A DNA stretch of 64,000 nucleotides from Streptomyces hiroshimensis (GCF_014650335.1 NZ_BMUT01000016.1:99121-163120), one strand, 5' to 3'; shown: positions 32,507 through 41,798, counted from the first letter of the stretch. The notes: generated by a model not told the origin, from the sequence alone. Translations and numbers: made by a program.

Positions 32507-35296
32507 ATGCCGGACTTACCGCAGTGGATTCCGTGGCTCGGCGGAGCCGTCCTGGCGGTGGTCGGCGCCACCGCCAAGAGCTGGCTGGAGACGAAGCTCA
32601 AACAGGCCGCCGATTTCCTCTACGCCCGGCTGGCGGGGAGCCCGCTGCTGCGGCGGACGGCGCTCGCCAAGTACGTACGGGAGCTGCACGCGCGCCACAG
32701 CAAATTTGCGGTGTCGTTCCAGGTCGAGGACGCGCTGAAGCTGCCGATGGAGTCGGTGTACGTGCCGCTGCGGGCCGCGGGGGCGGCGCCCAGGGCGCCG
32801 GGCGAGATGGCGGCAACCCTGCGCCAGGAGCGTCGCAGCGTGGTGCTGGGCGTCCCCGGCGCGGGCAAGACGATGCTGCTGCGGCACGAGGCCCTGATGT
32901 GGGCGAAGGGCCGGCTCCGGCCGGGCCGGCGGGGACGCGGCAGGCCACGCGTGGACCTGGCCGAGCTCACGGGCGTCCCGGTCCTGCTGGAGCTCCACCG
33001 GCTGAACAAGAACCCCGAGTGGAGCCTGGAGCAGCACATCGCCGACCACTTCGGGCGGCATGAGTTCCCACGGGCGGAGAAGTGGGTGGCGCGGGCCCTG
33101 GAGCGGGGCGATCTGGCCCTCTACTTCGACGGCCTGGACGAGGTGGCGAGCGACCACCGCGGCCAGGTCGTGGACCGGATCAAGGACTTCGCGCAGCGGT
33201 ACGGCGAGTGCCGGATCGTCGTCACCTGCCGCGTCGCCGTCTACGACGGCTGGTTCGCCGACGAATTCCAGCAGACGCTGCGGGTCCAGGACTTCGACGA
33301 GCACCTGATCCGCCGCTTCCTGGGCGGCTGGCCCTGGCCGGAGGGCATGGCGGACGACACGGTGGAGCAGTTGCTGGGGGCGCTGCGGGACACGCCTCAG
33401 CTGATGCCGCTGGCGCGGAACCCGCTGCTGCTGACGATGGTCGCGTACCTGTACAGCTACGTGTACGCGGGTACGGACCAGGTGCTGCCGCACACGCGGG
33501 CCGACTTCTACAAGCAGGTCGTGGACAACCTGCTCATGGACCGGCGACGGCATTCGCGGTTCGCGTTCCCGCTGAAGAAAGCGGTGCTGCAGGCGCTGGC
33601 CCTGGCGGCGCAGGACGTCCCGTCGGGAAGCCATGACCGGCTGACGCGGCCGGAAGGGGAGGTCCTGCAAACGGTGCGGGAGGTCCTGCGGACGCAGGGC
33701 CGGGAGGAGAGCCTGGCCGAGGACGTGTTGCGGGAGATCGTCGACCGGAGCGGACTGCTGCTGGCGGTCGACAACGGCGAGCGGTACCAGTTCGCGCACC
33801 TGACGCTGCAGGAGTACGCGGCGGCACGCGCCCTCGCGGCGGACCCGGAGGGCCTGCTGCGCCGCTACCGAGCGGACCCGACGGCGTGGCGGGAGGCGGT
33901 GCGGCTGTGGTGCGGGGTGGATGCGCGGGACTGCACGGGGGTCGTGCGGGCGGTGTACGCGGAGGATGCGCTGCTGGCGTTCCAGTGCCTGGCGGATGCG
34001 CTGGTGGTGGAGGAGGGGCTGGCCGAGGAGATCGTCGGGCACTTTTGCGGGCGGCTGGGGGCGGGGTCGGACGCCGCGGTGACGGCAGCCTTCGGGCTGG
34101 TGGCAGCGGACCGGAGGCCGCGGGGAGTACGGGTCTTCGAGTTCCTGCGGGAGGCCGCGAGGGCGGCGGGGCTTCCGTTACGCGCCGCCGCAGCCTGCCA
34201 AGCACTCGCCGCGACCAATCTGCCGAGGGCCGCGGAGGCACTCGCCGAGGTGCCGGGGTTCGCCGCGGAGCGGGCTCTGGCCTCGATGGGGGACATCGCC
34301 GTGCCCGTCCTGAAGCGGCTGGCAGCCGAGGGGAGGCTCACAGCGGCCTCGGGGCTGTCGCTGATCCGTACGCCCAAGGCGGCACTGGCCCTGAACGAGC
34401 TGCTGTGGTCGACGCAGGACGCCAAGCTGCTCCGCCGGTTCGCCAGGCTCGTCGGCATCCTGATCAACGATCCGCAGATCGAGGAGGAGCTGCGGAAGGT
34501 ACGCGTGGAGCCCGGGGCGGGCGACTGGCTGCGGTGGGTGTGGCGGCCTTTCGCCCGTGGGGCCGACGACGGTCTGGCGGCGATCGCTGGGCGTATCGCC
34601 TGGGTCCTCCGGACCTACCCCGGCCCAGTGGTATCCGCCGGGATGCCCGCCCCCGACCCGCGGATCATGGCTGCCCTGAGCGTCGTCGCGTACTCCGGGG
34701 AGAACCGGCAGCCGCATGAGAACACGTATCAGTCACCACCCATGAGCGAGCGCCTGTTCAGAGCACTGCGGTCAACGGACCTGACCGCCCCTGTCCTGCG
34801 GGATGCACTACTGGCCGACGATGTGGAGGAAGCCGTACTCCTCGACGGGTACCTGGAGCTGCTTCGTGCGGTCAGCCCGCCCCCGCAACGGGAGGCATAT
34901 CTAGCGGCTCTTCCAGTGCGCCTGCGGTTCGGGGCAGTGGTCTGCCTCGCCCTGGAAGGTCCCGCCCCGGAGGAGGTCTGGGCGCCCACCGACGGCGAAG
35001 ACACCGAGCGCGCCCTGCGCCGGCACAGGAGCACGCTGTGGCGCTGGCTGGCGCGGACGGGCTGCCTGCTGCTGCCGGGCGCCGCAGTCGTCTACGGCGC
35101 GGCAGCGTCTGTGCTCCTGTCACCGGTGCACGGCCTCTTCATGGCGGGTGGCATTCCGTTGCTGGCCGCGGGAGTGTTGGTGCTGTGGTCCCTGAAGGAG
35201 CGCCGCGCCGTCGATCTCGGCGTCCGCACCCACCCCGTCCGCACCCTGCTCCTCCCGGAGCTCCACCGATACACAGCCGGCCGAGCGCAGCGGTAA
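32507..35296 (+). CDS. NACHT-domain STAND NTPase with membrane segments
   Basis: Encodes 929 residues from the ATG at 32507 (GGGGAGGGGG upstream). An N-terminal hydrophobic segment (IPWLGGAVLAVVGATA) is followed by a NACHT ATPase: Walker A GVPGAGKT near 117 and Walker B LALYFDGLDEV near 205, then sensor-like RIVVTCRVAVYD and the winged-helix part FAHLTLQEYAAARAL. The long C-terminal half is Ala/Leu-rich helical and ends in two membrane helices (LLLPGAAVVYGAAASVLL, FMAGGIPLLAAGVLVLW). NACHT proteins act as sensors in bacterial antiphage defence and in signalling; no effector domain is recognisable here. Divergent from dnaK. Confidence 0.8.
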   Translation: MPDLPQWIPWLGGAVLAVVGATAKSWLETKLKQAADFLYARLAGSPLLRRTALAKYVRELHARHSKFAVSFQVEDALKLPMESVYVPLRAAGAAPRAPGEMAATLRQERRSVVLGVPGAGKTMLLRHEALMWAKGRLRPGRRGRGRPRVDLAELTGVPVLLELHRLNKNPEWSLEQHIADHFGRHEFPRAEKWVARALERGDLALYFDGLDEVASDHRGQVVDRIKDFAQRYGECRIVVTCRVAVYDGWFADEFQQTLRVQDFDEHLIRRFLGGWPWPEGMADDTVEQLLGALRDTPQLMPLARNPLLLTMVAYLYSYVYAGTDQVLPHTRADFYKQVVDNLLMDRRRHSRFAFPLKKAVLQALALAAQDVPSGSHDRLTRPEGEVLQTVREVLRTQGREESLAEDVLREIVDRSGLLLAVDNGERYQFAHLTLQEYAAARALAADPEGLLRRYRADPTAWREAVRLWCGVDARDCTGVVRAVYAEDALLAFQCLADALVVEEGLAEEIVGHFCGRLGAGSDAAVTAAFGLVAADRRPRGVRVFEFLREAARAAGLPLRAAAACQALAATNLPRAAEALAEVPGFAAERALASMGDIAVPVLKRLAAEGRLTAASGLSLIRTPKAALALNELLWSTQDAKLLRRFARLVGILINDPQIEEELRKVRVEPGAGDWLRWVWRPFARGADDGLAAIAGRIAWVLRTYPGPVVSAGMPAPDPRIMAALSVVAYSGENRQPHENTYQSPPMSERLFRALRSTDLTAPVLRDALLADDVEEAVLLDGYLELLRAVSPPPQREAYLAALPVRLRFGAVVCLALEGPAPEEVWAPTDGEDTERALRRHRSTLWRWLARTGCLLLPGAAVVYGAAASVLLSPVHGLFMAGGIPLLAAGVLVLWSLKERRAVDLGVRTHPVRTLLLPELHRYTAGRAQR

Positions 35297-35379
35297 GGCG
35301 GGCCTGAGCGACACAGATCACCGGCGGTGCGGCTATATCGCGCGCGGGAGAGTGAGTAGTCTCGTACGGACTGGATAAG

Positions 35380-35393
35380 TTACTAGACAGTAA
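35380..35393. promoter_or_regulatory. Palindrome upstream of the Fe-S oxidoreductase
   Basis: TTACT-AGAC-AGTAA, a perfect 5-base inverted repeat with a 4-base spacer, 33 bases before the start codon. The shape fits a TetR-family operator. Binding factor unknown. Confidence 0.45.
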
Positions 35394-35425
35394 TCCCGCT
35401 CTCGCAGGTTCGAGGAGCCGTTCCC

Positions 35426-37744
35426 ATGCAACTCGCCGCGATCATCGTGTCGCTGGTCCTAATCGCGGTCGGCGTAGCGCTGTTCGGCCGTGCCCTCCTG
35501 CAGATCTACCGCTTCATGCGGCTCGGCCAGCCCGTGCCCGCCGGCACCCGCACCGACGACCCCGCTCAGCGCACCGTCACGGTGGCCAAGGAGTTCCTCG
35601 GCCATACCCGGATGAACCGCTGGGGCATCGTCGGCGTCGCGCACTGGTTCGTGGCGGTGGGCTTCTTCTCGCTGCTGCTGACGATCGTCAACGCCATCGG
35701 CCAGCTCTTCAAGGCCGACTGGCTCCTGCCCGTCATCGGTGACTGGACCCCGTACAACGTCTTCGTCGAGTTCCTCGGCACGATGACCGCGCTCGGCATC
35801 CTGACGCTGATCGTCATCCGGCAGCTGAACCGGCCGGGCGGCGCGGGCCGCAAGTCCCGCTTCGCGGGCTCCAACACCGGCCAGGCGTACTTCGTCGAGG
35901 CCGTCATCCTCATCGTCGGCGTCTGCATCTTCATGCTGCACGCGCTGGAGGGCGCCCAGCACCACGTGGACGGCTACGAGGCCTCGTTCTTCGTCTCGTA
36001 CCCGGTGGTGTCGTGGCTGGAGGGGATGGACGTCTCGACGCTCCAGAACCTCACCTACCTCTTCGCCGGTGTGAAGATCGCGACCTCCTTCATCTGGATG
36101 ATCACGGTCGCGCTGAAGACCGACATGGGCGTGGCCTGGCACCGCTTCCTCGCCTTCCCGAACATCTGGTTCAAGCGCGAGGCCTCCGGCGACGTGGCGC
36201 TCGGCGCGCTGCAGCCCATGACGAGCGGCGGCAAGCCGATCGACTTCGAGGACCCGGGCGAGGACGACACGTTCGGCGTCTCGAAGGTCGAGGAGTTCTC
36301 CTGGAAGGGCCTCCTCGACTTCTCCACCTGCACCGAGTGCGGCCGCTGCCAGTCGCAGTGCCCCGCCTGGAACACCGGCAAGCCCCTCTCCCCCAAGCTC
36401 CTGATCATGGCGCTGCGCGACCACGCGCACGCCAAGGCGCCGTACCTGCTCGCGGGCGGCGGCAAGGACGCCGAGGGCGAGGAGAAGGCGACCGCGGAGC
36501 AGCTGAAGGACGTCCCGGCCGCGGCCCTGGCCGAGGCCGAGCGCCCGCTGATCGGCACCCTCGAAGAGAACGGCGTCATCGACCCGGACGTCCTGTGGTC
36601 CTGCACCACCTGCGGTGCGTGCGTCGAGCAGTGCCCGGTCGACATCGAGCACGTCGACCACATCGTCGACATGCGCCGCTACCAGGTGATGATCGAGTCC
36701 AGCTTCCCCTCGGAGGCGGGCACGATGCTCAAGAACCTGGAGAAGAAGGGCAACCCCTGGGGCCTGGCGAAGAAGCAGCGCCTGCAGTGGACCAAGGAGG
36801 TCGACTTCGAGGTCCCGGTCGTCGGCAAGGACATCGAGGACCTCACCGAGGTCGACTACCTCTACTGGGTCGGCTGCGCCGGCGCCCTGGAGGACCGCGC
36901 CAAGAAGACCACGAAGGCCTTCGCGGAGCTGCTGCACATGGCGGGCGTGAAGTTCGCGATCATGGGCGGCGACGAGGCCTGCACCGGTGACTCCGCCCGC
37001 CGTCTGGGCAACGAGTTCCTCTTCCAGCAGCTCGGCCAGCAGAACGTCGAGATGCTGAACATGGCCTTCGGCGAGGACGCGGAGGAGGGCGTCAAGGTCG
37101 AGAAGGCGAAGAAGAAGATCGTCGCGACCTGCCCGCACTGCTTCAACACCATCGCCAACGAGTACCCGCAGCTCGGCGGCGAGTACGAGGTCATCCACCA
37201 CACGCAGCTGCTGCAGCACCTCATCGACGAGGGCAAGCTGGTCCCCGTCACCCCGGTCGAGGGTCTGATCACCTATCACGACCCCTGCTACCTGGGCCGC
37301 CACAACAAGGTCTACACGCCGCCGCGCGAGATCATCGCCAAGGTGCCGGGCCTGCGGAACGAGGAGATGCACCGCCACAAGGAGCGCGGCTTCTGCTGCG
37401 GCGCCGGCGGCGCGCGCATGTGGATGGAGGAGCGGATCGGCAAGCGCATCAACAACGAGCGCGTCGACGAGGCGCTGTCCCTCAACCCGGACATCGTCTC
37501 CACCGCCTGCCCCTTCTGCCTCGTCATGCTGACCGACTCGGTCAACGGCAAGAAGAACGACGGGAAGGCCAAGGAGTCCATCCAGGTCGTGGACGTCGCC
37601 CAGCTGCTGCTGGAGTCGGTCAGGACGCCTGCGGCGCCGGAGGAGGACGGCAACGGCGGCGAGGGCAACGGCGACGGCGGCGACGGCGAGCCCGCCGACG
37701 CCCCGAAGCCGGACCCGAAGCCGGACCCGGAGCCCGTGAAGTAG
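35426..37744 (+). CDS. Membrane Fe-S oxidoreductase (EtfD/HdrD-like)
   Basis: Encodes 772 residues. About five membrane helices (1-250) resemble a NarI-type haem-binding domain. Two 4Fe-4S motifs follow: CTECGRCQSQCPAWN and CTTCGACVEQCPVD. The C-terminus has two CCG cysteine-rich domains (CPHCFNT...YHDPCYLGRH and GFCCGAGGARMWMEE...CPFCLVML). This is the layout of heterodisulfide reductase subunit D-like proteins and of mycobacterial EtfD, which passes electrons from ETF to menaquinone during fatty-acid oxidation. It ends in an acidic/Pro-Asp-rich tail. The EtfD role is inferred. Confidence 0.82.
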   Translation: MQLAAIIVSLVLIAVGVALFGRALLQIYRFMRLGQPVPAGTRTDDPAQRTVTVAKEFLGHTRMNRWGIVGVAHWFVAVGFFSLLLTIVNAIGQLFKADWLLPVIGDWTPYNVFVEFLGTMTALGILTLIVIRQLNRPGGAGRKSRFAGSNTGQAYFVEAVILIVGVCIFMLHALEGAQHHVDGYEASFFVSYPVVSWLEGMDVSTLQNLTYLFAGVKIATSFIWMITVALKTDMGVAWHRFLAFPNIWFKREASGDVALGALQPMTSGGKPIDFEDPGEDDTFGVSKVEEFSWKGLLDFSTCTECGRCQSQCPAWNTGKPLSPKLLIMALRDHAHAKAPYLLAGGGKDAEGEEKATAEQLKDVPAAALAEAERPLIGTLEENGVIDPDVLWSCTTCGACVEQCPVDIEHVDHIVDMRRYQVMIESSFPSEAGTMLKNLEKKGNPWGLAKKQRLQWTKEVDFEVPVVGKDIEDLTEVDYLYWVGCAGALEDRAKKTTKAFAELLHMAGVKFAIMGGDEACTGDSARRLGNEFLFQQLGQQNVEMLNMAFGEDAEEGVKVEKAKKKIVATCPHCFNTIANEYPQLGGEYEVIHHTQLLQHLIDEGKLVPVTPVEGLITYHDPCYLGRHNKVYTPPREIIAKVPGLRNEEMHRHKERGFCCGAGGARMWMEERIGKRINNERVDEALSLNPDIVSTACPFCLVMLTDSVNGKKNDGKAKESIQVVDVAQLLLESVRTPAAPEEDGNGGEGNGDGGDGEPADAPKPDPKPDPEPVK

Positions 37745-37763
37745 GCCTCTCCGCAAGGACGCA

Positions 37764-37799
37764 CGGCCGGTGCCCGCGACGGTCCGCGGGCACCGGCCG
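37764..37799 (+). terminator. Terminator after the Fe-S oxidoreductase
   Basis: A 15-base perfect stem (CGGCCGGTGCCCGCG, 6-base loop, return arm 37785-37799), 20 bases past the stop, followed by CTGCCTTTT. Confidence 0.88.
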
Positions 37800-37888
37800 C
37801 TGCCTTTTCATGATCCACTTGATGACGGGGAACACCGAGGACCACCGAGGAACACCGACCGGAAGTGAATCAGGGGGGAGCGCGTGTC

Positions 37889-38896
37889 ATGCAGAACGCG
37901 CTGACGCAGGCCGTACGCGCGAGTGCGGCCGTGACCTACGCCGCCGTCGTCGCGGCGTGCATCTGGGCAGCGGGCATCGACTACCAGCCCGCGCCGCACA
38001 CCGGAGTCCTCATCTGCGTGTGGACGGCGGCGGCCGCGTGGGTCCAGCGGGCCGTGCTGCTGTGGGTGCGGCGCTGGGACGGGCTGCGCAAGGAGCGCGC
38101 AGAGGTCAAGGCCGTCCTGGAGAAGGAGACGGGGCGGCGGGCCGCACGCCGCGTCCAGCAGAGCCGCTTCCGGCCCGTGCCGGACTCCTTCGCGGGCGCG
38201 GCCCTGTCCAAGGCCCGGCAGCTGTGCGTCTCCGCCCTCGCCCTCGCGGCCTCCCTGACCGCCCTGAGCCTGCACGGCATGCCCGGCTCCGACAGCCGGC
38301 AGACCGCCATCCAGCACGCCGGCGCCGAGACCGCCGTCGCGACCGTCGCGGAGGCGCGCCTGCTGGAGAAGCAGTACGACGACGACAATCCCGAGCTCGT
38401 CCGCGGGTACGTCTACGAGCTGACGGTGACCGTTCCGGGCAGCCCGGCGAAGCTCGCCACCGGCAGGACGACCTTCCACGACCCCGTCCGCGAGGGCGGC
38501 CTGCTCACGGCCATGTGGGCGCCCGACGACCCCTCGCTCGGCGCGTATCTGGGCAGGGAGGAGAAGTTGCACCGGCTGGCGGCCGGAGAGTGGCGGCCGA
38601 GCCTGGAGGGCAGCATCGTCAACGCGATCGCCCTGATCGTCGGGCTGTGCCTGCTCCCCTTCGTGCTGCTCTTCTCCCTGGGCATCAACGGCGGCTCCCT
38701 GCGCAGGCTGCCGTGGTCACCGGTCATGCAGTCGGTGCACGCCGCCGTCGCGGTGCTGGCGGCCTACGGATGCACGCCGGCGCTGCGCGGAGAGGACCCC
38801 TCGGGCACCGCGCAGGCCCTGCTGCAGGCGGGCGGCTGGGCCCTCGTCGGTGGCATGATCTTCTCGCCGGTCTACGCGGTGGTGAAGCGCGGCTGA
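37889..38896 (+). CDS. Multi-pass membrane protein of unknown function
   Basis: Encodes 335 residues from the ATG at 37889 with GGGGGGAG at 8-base spacing. Two N-terminal membrane helices are followed by a basic stretch (RRWDGLRKERAEVKAVLEKETGRRAARR), a third helix, an extracellular-like domain of about 120 residues (LVRGYVYELTVTVPGSPAKLATGRTTFHDPVREGG), and three C-terminal helices. No family recognised. Confidence 0.65.
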   Translation: MQNALTQAVRASAAVTYAAVVAACIWAAGIDYQPAPHTGVLICVWTAAAAWVQRAVLLWVRRWDGLRKERAEVKAVLEKETGRRAARRVQQSRFRPVPDSFAGAALSKARQLCVSALALAASLTALSLHGMPGSDSRQTAIQHAGAETAVATVAEARLLEKQYDDDNPELVRGYVYELTVTVPGSPAKLATGRTTFHDPVREGGLLTAMWAPDDPSLGAYLGREEKLHRLAAGEWRPSLEGSIVNAIALIVGLCLLPFVLLFSLGINGGSLRRLPWSPVMQSVHAAVAVLAAYGCTPALRGEDPSGTAQALLQAGGWALVGGMIFSPVYAVVKRG

Positions 38897-39018
38897 GACG
38901 GCGCGCGGCTCGCCAACCCCCGATATTTCCCTTAGGGGATGTCACAGCTCGGCCGCAATGGCGGGCCCGTTCTCCACGGCCCGTCTCGGCACTCTCACGG
39001 AGCGGGTACGTTCGAAGC

Positions 39019-40062
39019 GTGGCTGGATTCAGGATGGGACGCGGACAGGGCTCGAACGACCCCGGGCCCGCGCAGCAAGGACAGCGCCCGGGGCAGTACC
39101 GGGCCCCGCACGGCGGCCAGGGCGGCTACGCCGGCGGCAGTGGCGCGGGCGGCGGCGGCCAGTGGCAGCAGCAGCCCCCGCCCTACGGCGAGCCGGAGTA
39201 CTTCGGCTCCGGTGACGGCGGCCCGCAGGGTCACGGCCACGGCCCGGGTCCGGGCCACCAGCCGCCGTACGGCCAGGGCGGCTACGGCCACGGAGGTCCC
39301 GGAGGCCATGGAGGCCACGGAGGTCCCGCGCAGGACCCGTACTACGGGCAGGGCCACGGCGGTGGCGACGACCCCGGCCACACCCGGCAGTTCAGCCTCG
39401 GCGAGGGCCCCGACGCCTACGGCGGCGGCCAGGACCCGTACGGCCAGGGCGGCGGCTACGGCGGCCAGGACCCCTACGCCGGGCAGGACCCGTACAACAA
39501 CGCCCCCGCACCGCCCCCGGGCCCGCGCCTGCCCTGGAAGCAGCTGCTGACGGGCATAGTGATGCGCCCCTCCGCCACCTTCTGGCAGATGCGCGACCAC
39601 GCCGTCTGGGCCCCGGCCCTGATCGTCACGTTCGTCTACGGCCTGCTCGCCGTCTTCGGCTTCGACAAGGCCCGCGAGGACGTGCTGAACGCCTCGCTCG
39701 CCAACAGCTTCCCGTCCGTGCTGATCACCGGCGTGGTCATGGTGCTGGCCGGGCTCCTCCTGGGCGCGGTCACCCACACGCTCGCCCGGCAGCTCGGCGG
39801 CGACGGCCTGTGGCAGCCGACGATCGGCCTGTCGATGCTGATCATGTCGGTCACGGACGCGCCCCGCCTGCTCTTCGCCATGTTCCTCGGCGGCGACAAC
39901 CTGCTGGTGCAGGTGCTGGGCTGGGCGACGTGGCTGCTGGCGGGCTACCTGTTCACGTCCATGGTCAGCAAGTCGCACGACATCCCGTGGCCGCGCGCGC
40001 TGGGCGCCTCGGCGATCCAGCTGATCGCCCTGCTGTCGATCATCAAGCTGGGCACGCTCTAG
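39019..40062 (+). CDS. Yip1 family membrane protein
   Basis: Encodes 347 residues from a GTG at 39019 (MAGFRMGRGQGSND); an ATG at 39034 is an alternative. The first 170 residues are a disordered Gly/Gln/Pro/Tyr/His-rich region with QDPY/GQGGYGG repeats. Then five membrane helices follow, introduced by LPWKQLLTGIVMRPSATFWQMRDHAVWAPALIV, the signature of bacterial Yip1-domain proteins. Role unknown. Confidence 0.8.
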   Translation: MAGFRMGRGQGSNDPGPAQQGQRPGQYRAPHGGQGGYAGGSGAGGGGQWQQQPPPYGEPEYFGSGDGGPQGHGHGPGPGHQPPYGQGGYGHGGPGGHGGHGGPAQDPYYGQGHGGGDDPGHTRQFSLGEGPDAYGGGQDPYGQGGGYGGQDPYAGQDPYNNAPAPPPGPRLPWKQLLTGIVMRPSATFWQMRDHAVWAPALIVTFVYGLLAVFGFDKAREDVLNASLANSFPSVLITGVVMVLAGLLLGAVTHTLARQLGGDGLWQPTIGLSMLIMSVTDAPRLLFAMFLGGDNLLVQVLGWATWLLAGYLFTSMVSKSHDIPWPRALGASAIQLIALLSIIKLGTL

Positions 40063-40094
40063 CGGTCTGCAGGTACGCAGGTACGCGCAGGTAC

Positions 40095-40145
40095 ACATAC
40101 GAGAGGCCCCCGCCGCGGTGAACGCGGCGGGGGCCTCTCGTATGT
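40095..40145. terminator. Strong bidirectional terminator
   Basis: A perfect 23-base stem (40095-40117 with 40123-40145, loop GTGAA) between the convergent Yip1 and phosphoribosyltransferase genes. Confidence 0.95.
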
Positions 40146-40149
40146 ACGG

Positions 40150-40647
40150 TTACGCGTCGAGGACCTGGCCCTCGCGGCGCACGACCGGCGGCTCGACCGA
40201 CCACGGGAAGTTGATCCAGTCCTCGGTGCGCTTCCAGACGTACTCGCACTTCACGAGGCTGTGGGACTTCTCGTAGATCACCGCGGAGCGGACCTCGGCC
40301 ACGTGGTCCTTGCAGAAGTCGTGGACCAGCTTGAGGGTCTTGCCGGTGTCCGCGACGTCGTCGGCGATCAGGACCTTCTTGTTCGTGAAGTCGATCTTGT
40401 CGGGGACGGGGGAGAGCATGACCGGCATCTCCATCGTCTCGCCGACGCCCGAGTAGAACTCCACGTTCACCAGGTGGATGTTCTTGCAGTCCAGCGCGTA
40501 GGCGAGACCGCCCGCGACGAAGACGCCGCCACGCGCGATGGACAGGATGATGTCCGGCTCGTAGCCGTCGTCCGCGATGGTCTGCGCCAGCTCACGGATG
40601 GCCTCCCCGAAGATCGGGTAGGTCAGGTTCTCGCGGATCTCACTCAC
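40150..40647 (-). CDS. Purine phosphoribosyltransferase (Gpt-like)
   Basis: Encodes 165 residues from a GTG at 40647. The PRPP-binding loop is VLIADDVADTGKTLKLV, preceded by ILSIARGGVFVAGGLAYAL. The C-terminal WINFPWSV fits xanthine/hypoxanthine-type enzymes. The family salvages purine bases to nucleotides with PRPP. Probably in one transcription unit with dcd, 25 bases upstream. Confidence 0.82.
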   Translation of the reverse strand: MSEIRENLTYPIFGEAIRELAQTIADDGYEPDIILSIARGGVFVAGGLAYALDCKNIHLVNVEFYSGVGETMEMPVMLSPVPDKIDFTNKKVLIADDVADTGKTLKLVHDFCKDHVAEVRSAVIYEKSHSLVKCEYVWKRTEDWINFPWSVEPPVVRREGQVLDA

Positions 40648-40672
40648 TGTTGCTCTTCGCCTTTTGCTCTGC

Positions 40673-41248
40673 TCAGACCTGGGTGCGGTGGAAATTCTGG
40701 AAGGACCGCGAGGGCGTGGGCCCACGCTGTCCCTGGTAGCGGGAACCGTGCTTGGCGGACCCGTAGGGATGCTCGACGGGCGAGGTCAGGCGGAACATGC
40801 ACAGCTGCCCGATCTTCATCCCCGGCCACAGCTTGATCGGCAGCGTGGCCATGTTCGACAGCTCCAGCGTCACGTGCCCGGAGAAACCGGGGTCGATGAA
40901 GCCGGCCGTCGAGTGCGTCAGCAGGCCGAGCCGGCCGAGGCTGGACTTGCCCTCCAGGCGGGAGGCCACATCGTCGGGAAGCGTGATGACCTCGTACGTC
41001 GAGGCGAGCACGAACTCACCGGGGTGCAGGATGAACGCCTCGTCGCCCTCCGGCACCACCTCACGCGTGAGGTCCGCCTGCTCGACCGCGGGGTCGATGT
41101 GCGGGTACCGGTGGTTCTCGAACACCCGGAAGTAGCGGTCGAGGCGCACATCGATGCTCGACGGCTGCACCATGGATTCGTCGAACGGGTCGATACGCAC
41201 CCGGCCGGCGTCGATCTCGGTCCGGATGTCCTTGTCTGAGAGAAGCAC
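40673..41248 (-). CDS. dcd: dCTP deaminase
   Basis: Encodes 191 residues from a GTG at 41248 (MLLSDKDIRTEIDAGRVRI), the usual family start and length; an ATG at 41278 gives a longer form without family support. Conserved motifs: MVQPSSIDVRLDRYFRVFENH, SSLGRLGLLTHSTAGFIDPGFSGHVTLELSN with the catalytic Glu, and the C-terminal lid YGSAKHGSRYQGQRGPTPSRS. It deaminates dCTP to dUTP for thymidylate supply. A TATCCT -10 element lies 6 bases upstream of the GTG, so the mRNA may be leaderless. Confidence 0.96.
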   Translation of the reverse strand: MLLSDKDIRTEIDAGRVRIDPFDESMVQPSSIDVRLDRYFRVFENHRYPHIDPAVEQADLTREVVPEGDEAFILHPGEFVLASTYEVITLPDDVASRLEGKSSLGRLGLLTHSTAGFIDPGFSGHVTLELSNMATLPIKLWPGMKIGQLCMFRLTSPVEHPYGSAKHGSRYQGQRGPTPSRSFQNFHRTQV

Positions 41249-41254
41249 GGGTCG

Positions 41255-41260
41255 AGGATA
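41255..41260 (-). promoter_or_regulatory. -10 element giving a leaderless dcd mRNA (candidate)
   Basis: TATCCT on the minus strand ends 6 bases before the dcd GTG, and no Shine-Dalgarno sequence is visible. The -35 is poor (TTGTCC is only 12 bases away). Confidence 0.4.
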
Positions 41261-41372
41261 CGCGGAGAAGACGGACAACGCGGGCCCGGTCCGAGCGGAC
41301 CGGGCCGCGCCGCTTGATCACCGGCCGCTCACCGGCCGCCCGGCGCCCGCCCTGCGGCGGCCCGGCGCCCGC

Positions 41373-41537
41373 TCAGCGCTTCTGCAGGGCCACCGGAACG
41401 GAGTGCCTCAGCCGGGCGCAGCGCGGGCAGCGCAGGAGCCGCCCGGGGCCGATCCGGTCGGGTCCGAGGTGCTGCATCGGGAACGAAGCGGTGCTGAAGA
41501 CGTGCCCCTCGGCACAACGAACGACGGTGCGCTCCAT
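41373..41537 (-). CDS. Small zinc-ribbon-like protein
   Basis: Encodes 54 residues from the ATG at 41537 (AAAGGGAG upstream). Cysteines in CAEGHVF and RCPRCARL could bind one metal ion in a zinc-ribbon manner (the first site has Cys and His). Short proteins of this type are common and uncharacterised in Streptomyces. Confidence 0.6.
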   Translation of the reverse strand: MERTVVRCAEGHVFSTASFPMQHLGPDRIGPGRLLRCPRCARLRHSVPVALQKR

Positions 41538-41714
41538 AGAGCTCCCTTTCCCCATTCACGTGAAAGACAAAAGCCACATTAGGGGATATACGGGACTCGC
41601 TCCTACGCGGCACTCCCGGCAGTCCCCCACCGGCTTCCGCCGTCCCACGGTACGCCCCAACTCCCGGCCCCCACGCACGCATCCCCACCGGCCCCACACT
41701 CTCCACACACAGCA

Positions 41715-41750
41715 CGAAGGCCCGCACGGTGAGTGCACCGGGGGCCTTCG
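41715..41750. terminator. Hairpin upstream of tRNA-Gly
   Basis: CGAAGGCCC (41715-41723) pairs with GGGCCTTCG (41742-41750) around an 18-base loop that can pair further (GGTG/CACC). It may insulate the tRNA promoter. Confidence 0.45.
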
Positions 41751-41798
41751 ATGGGGTACAGTGTGCGAAGATGAGGCGCCCGTAAAACAGGCGCCCTC

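Noticed and set aside
35459..37756. 765-codon frame antisense to the Fe-S oxidoreductase
   Set aside because: Composition (Val/Leu/Asp/Gly runs) is that of an antisense frame, while the plus strand has clear Fe-S motifs.
37420..39018. Long frame running from the Fe-S gene into the Yip1 gene
   Set aside because: It overlaps two well-supported genes in other frames; only the part from 39019 on looks like protein.
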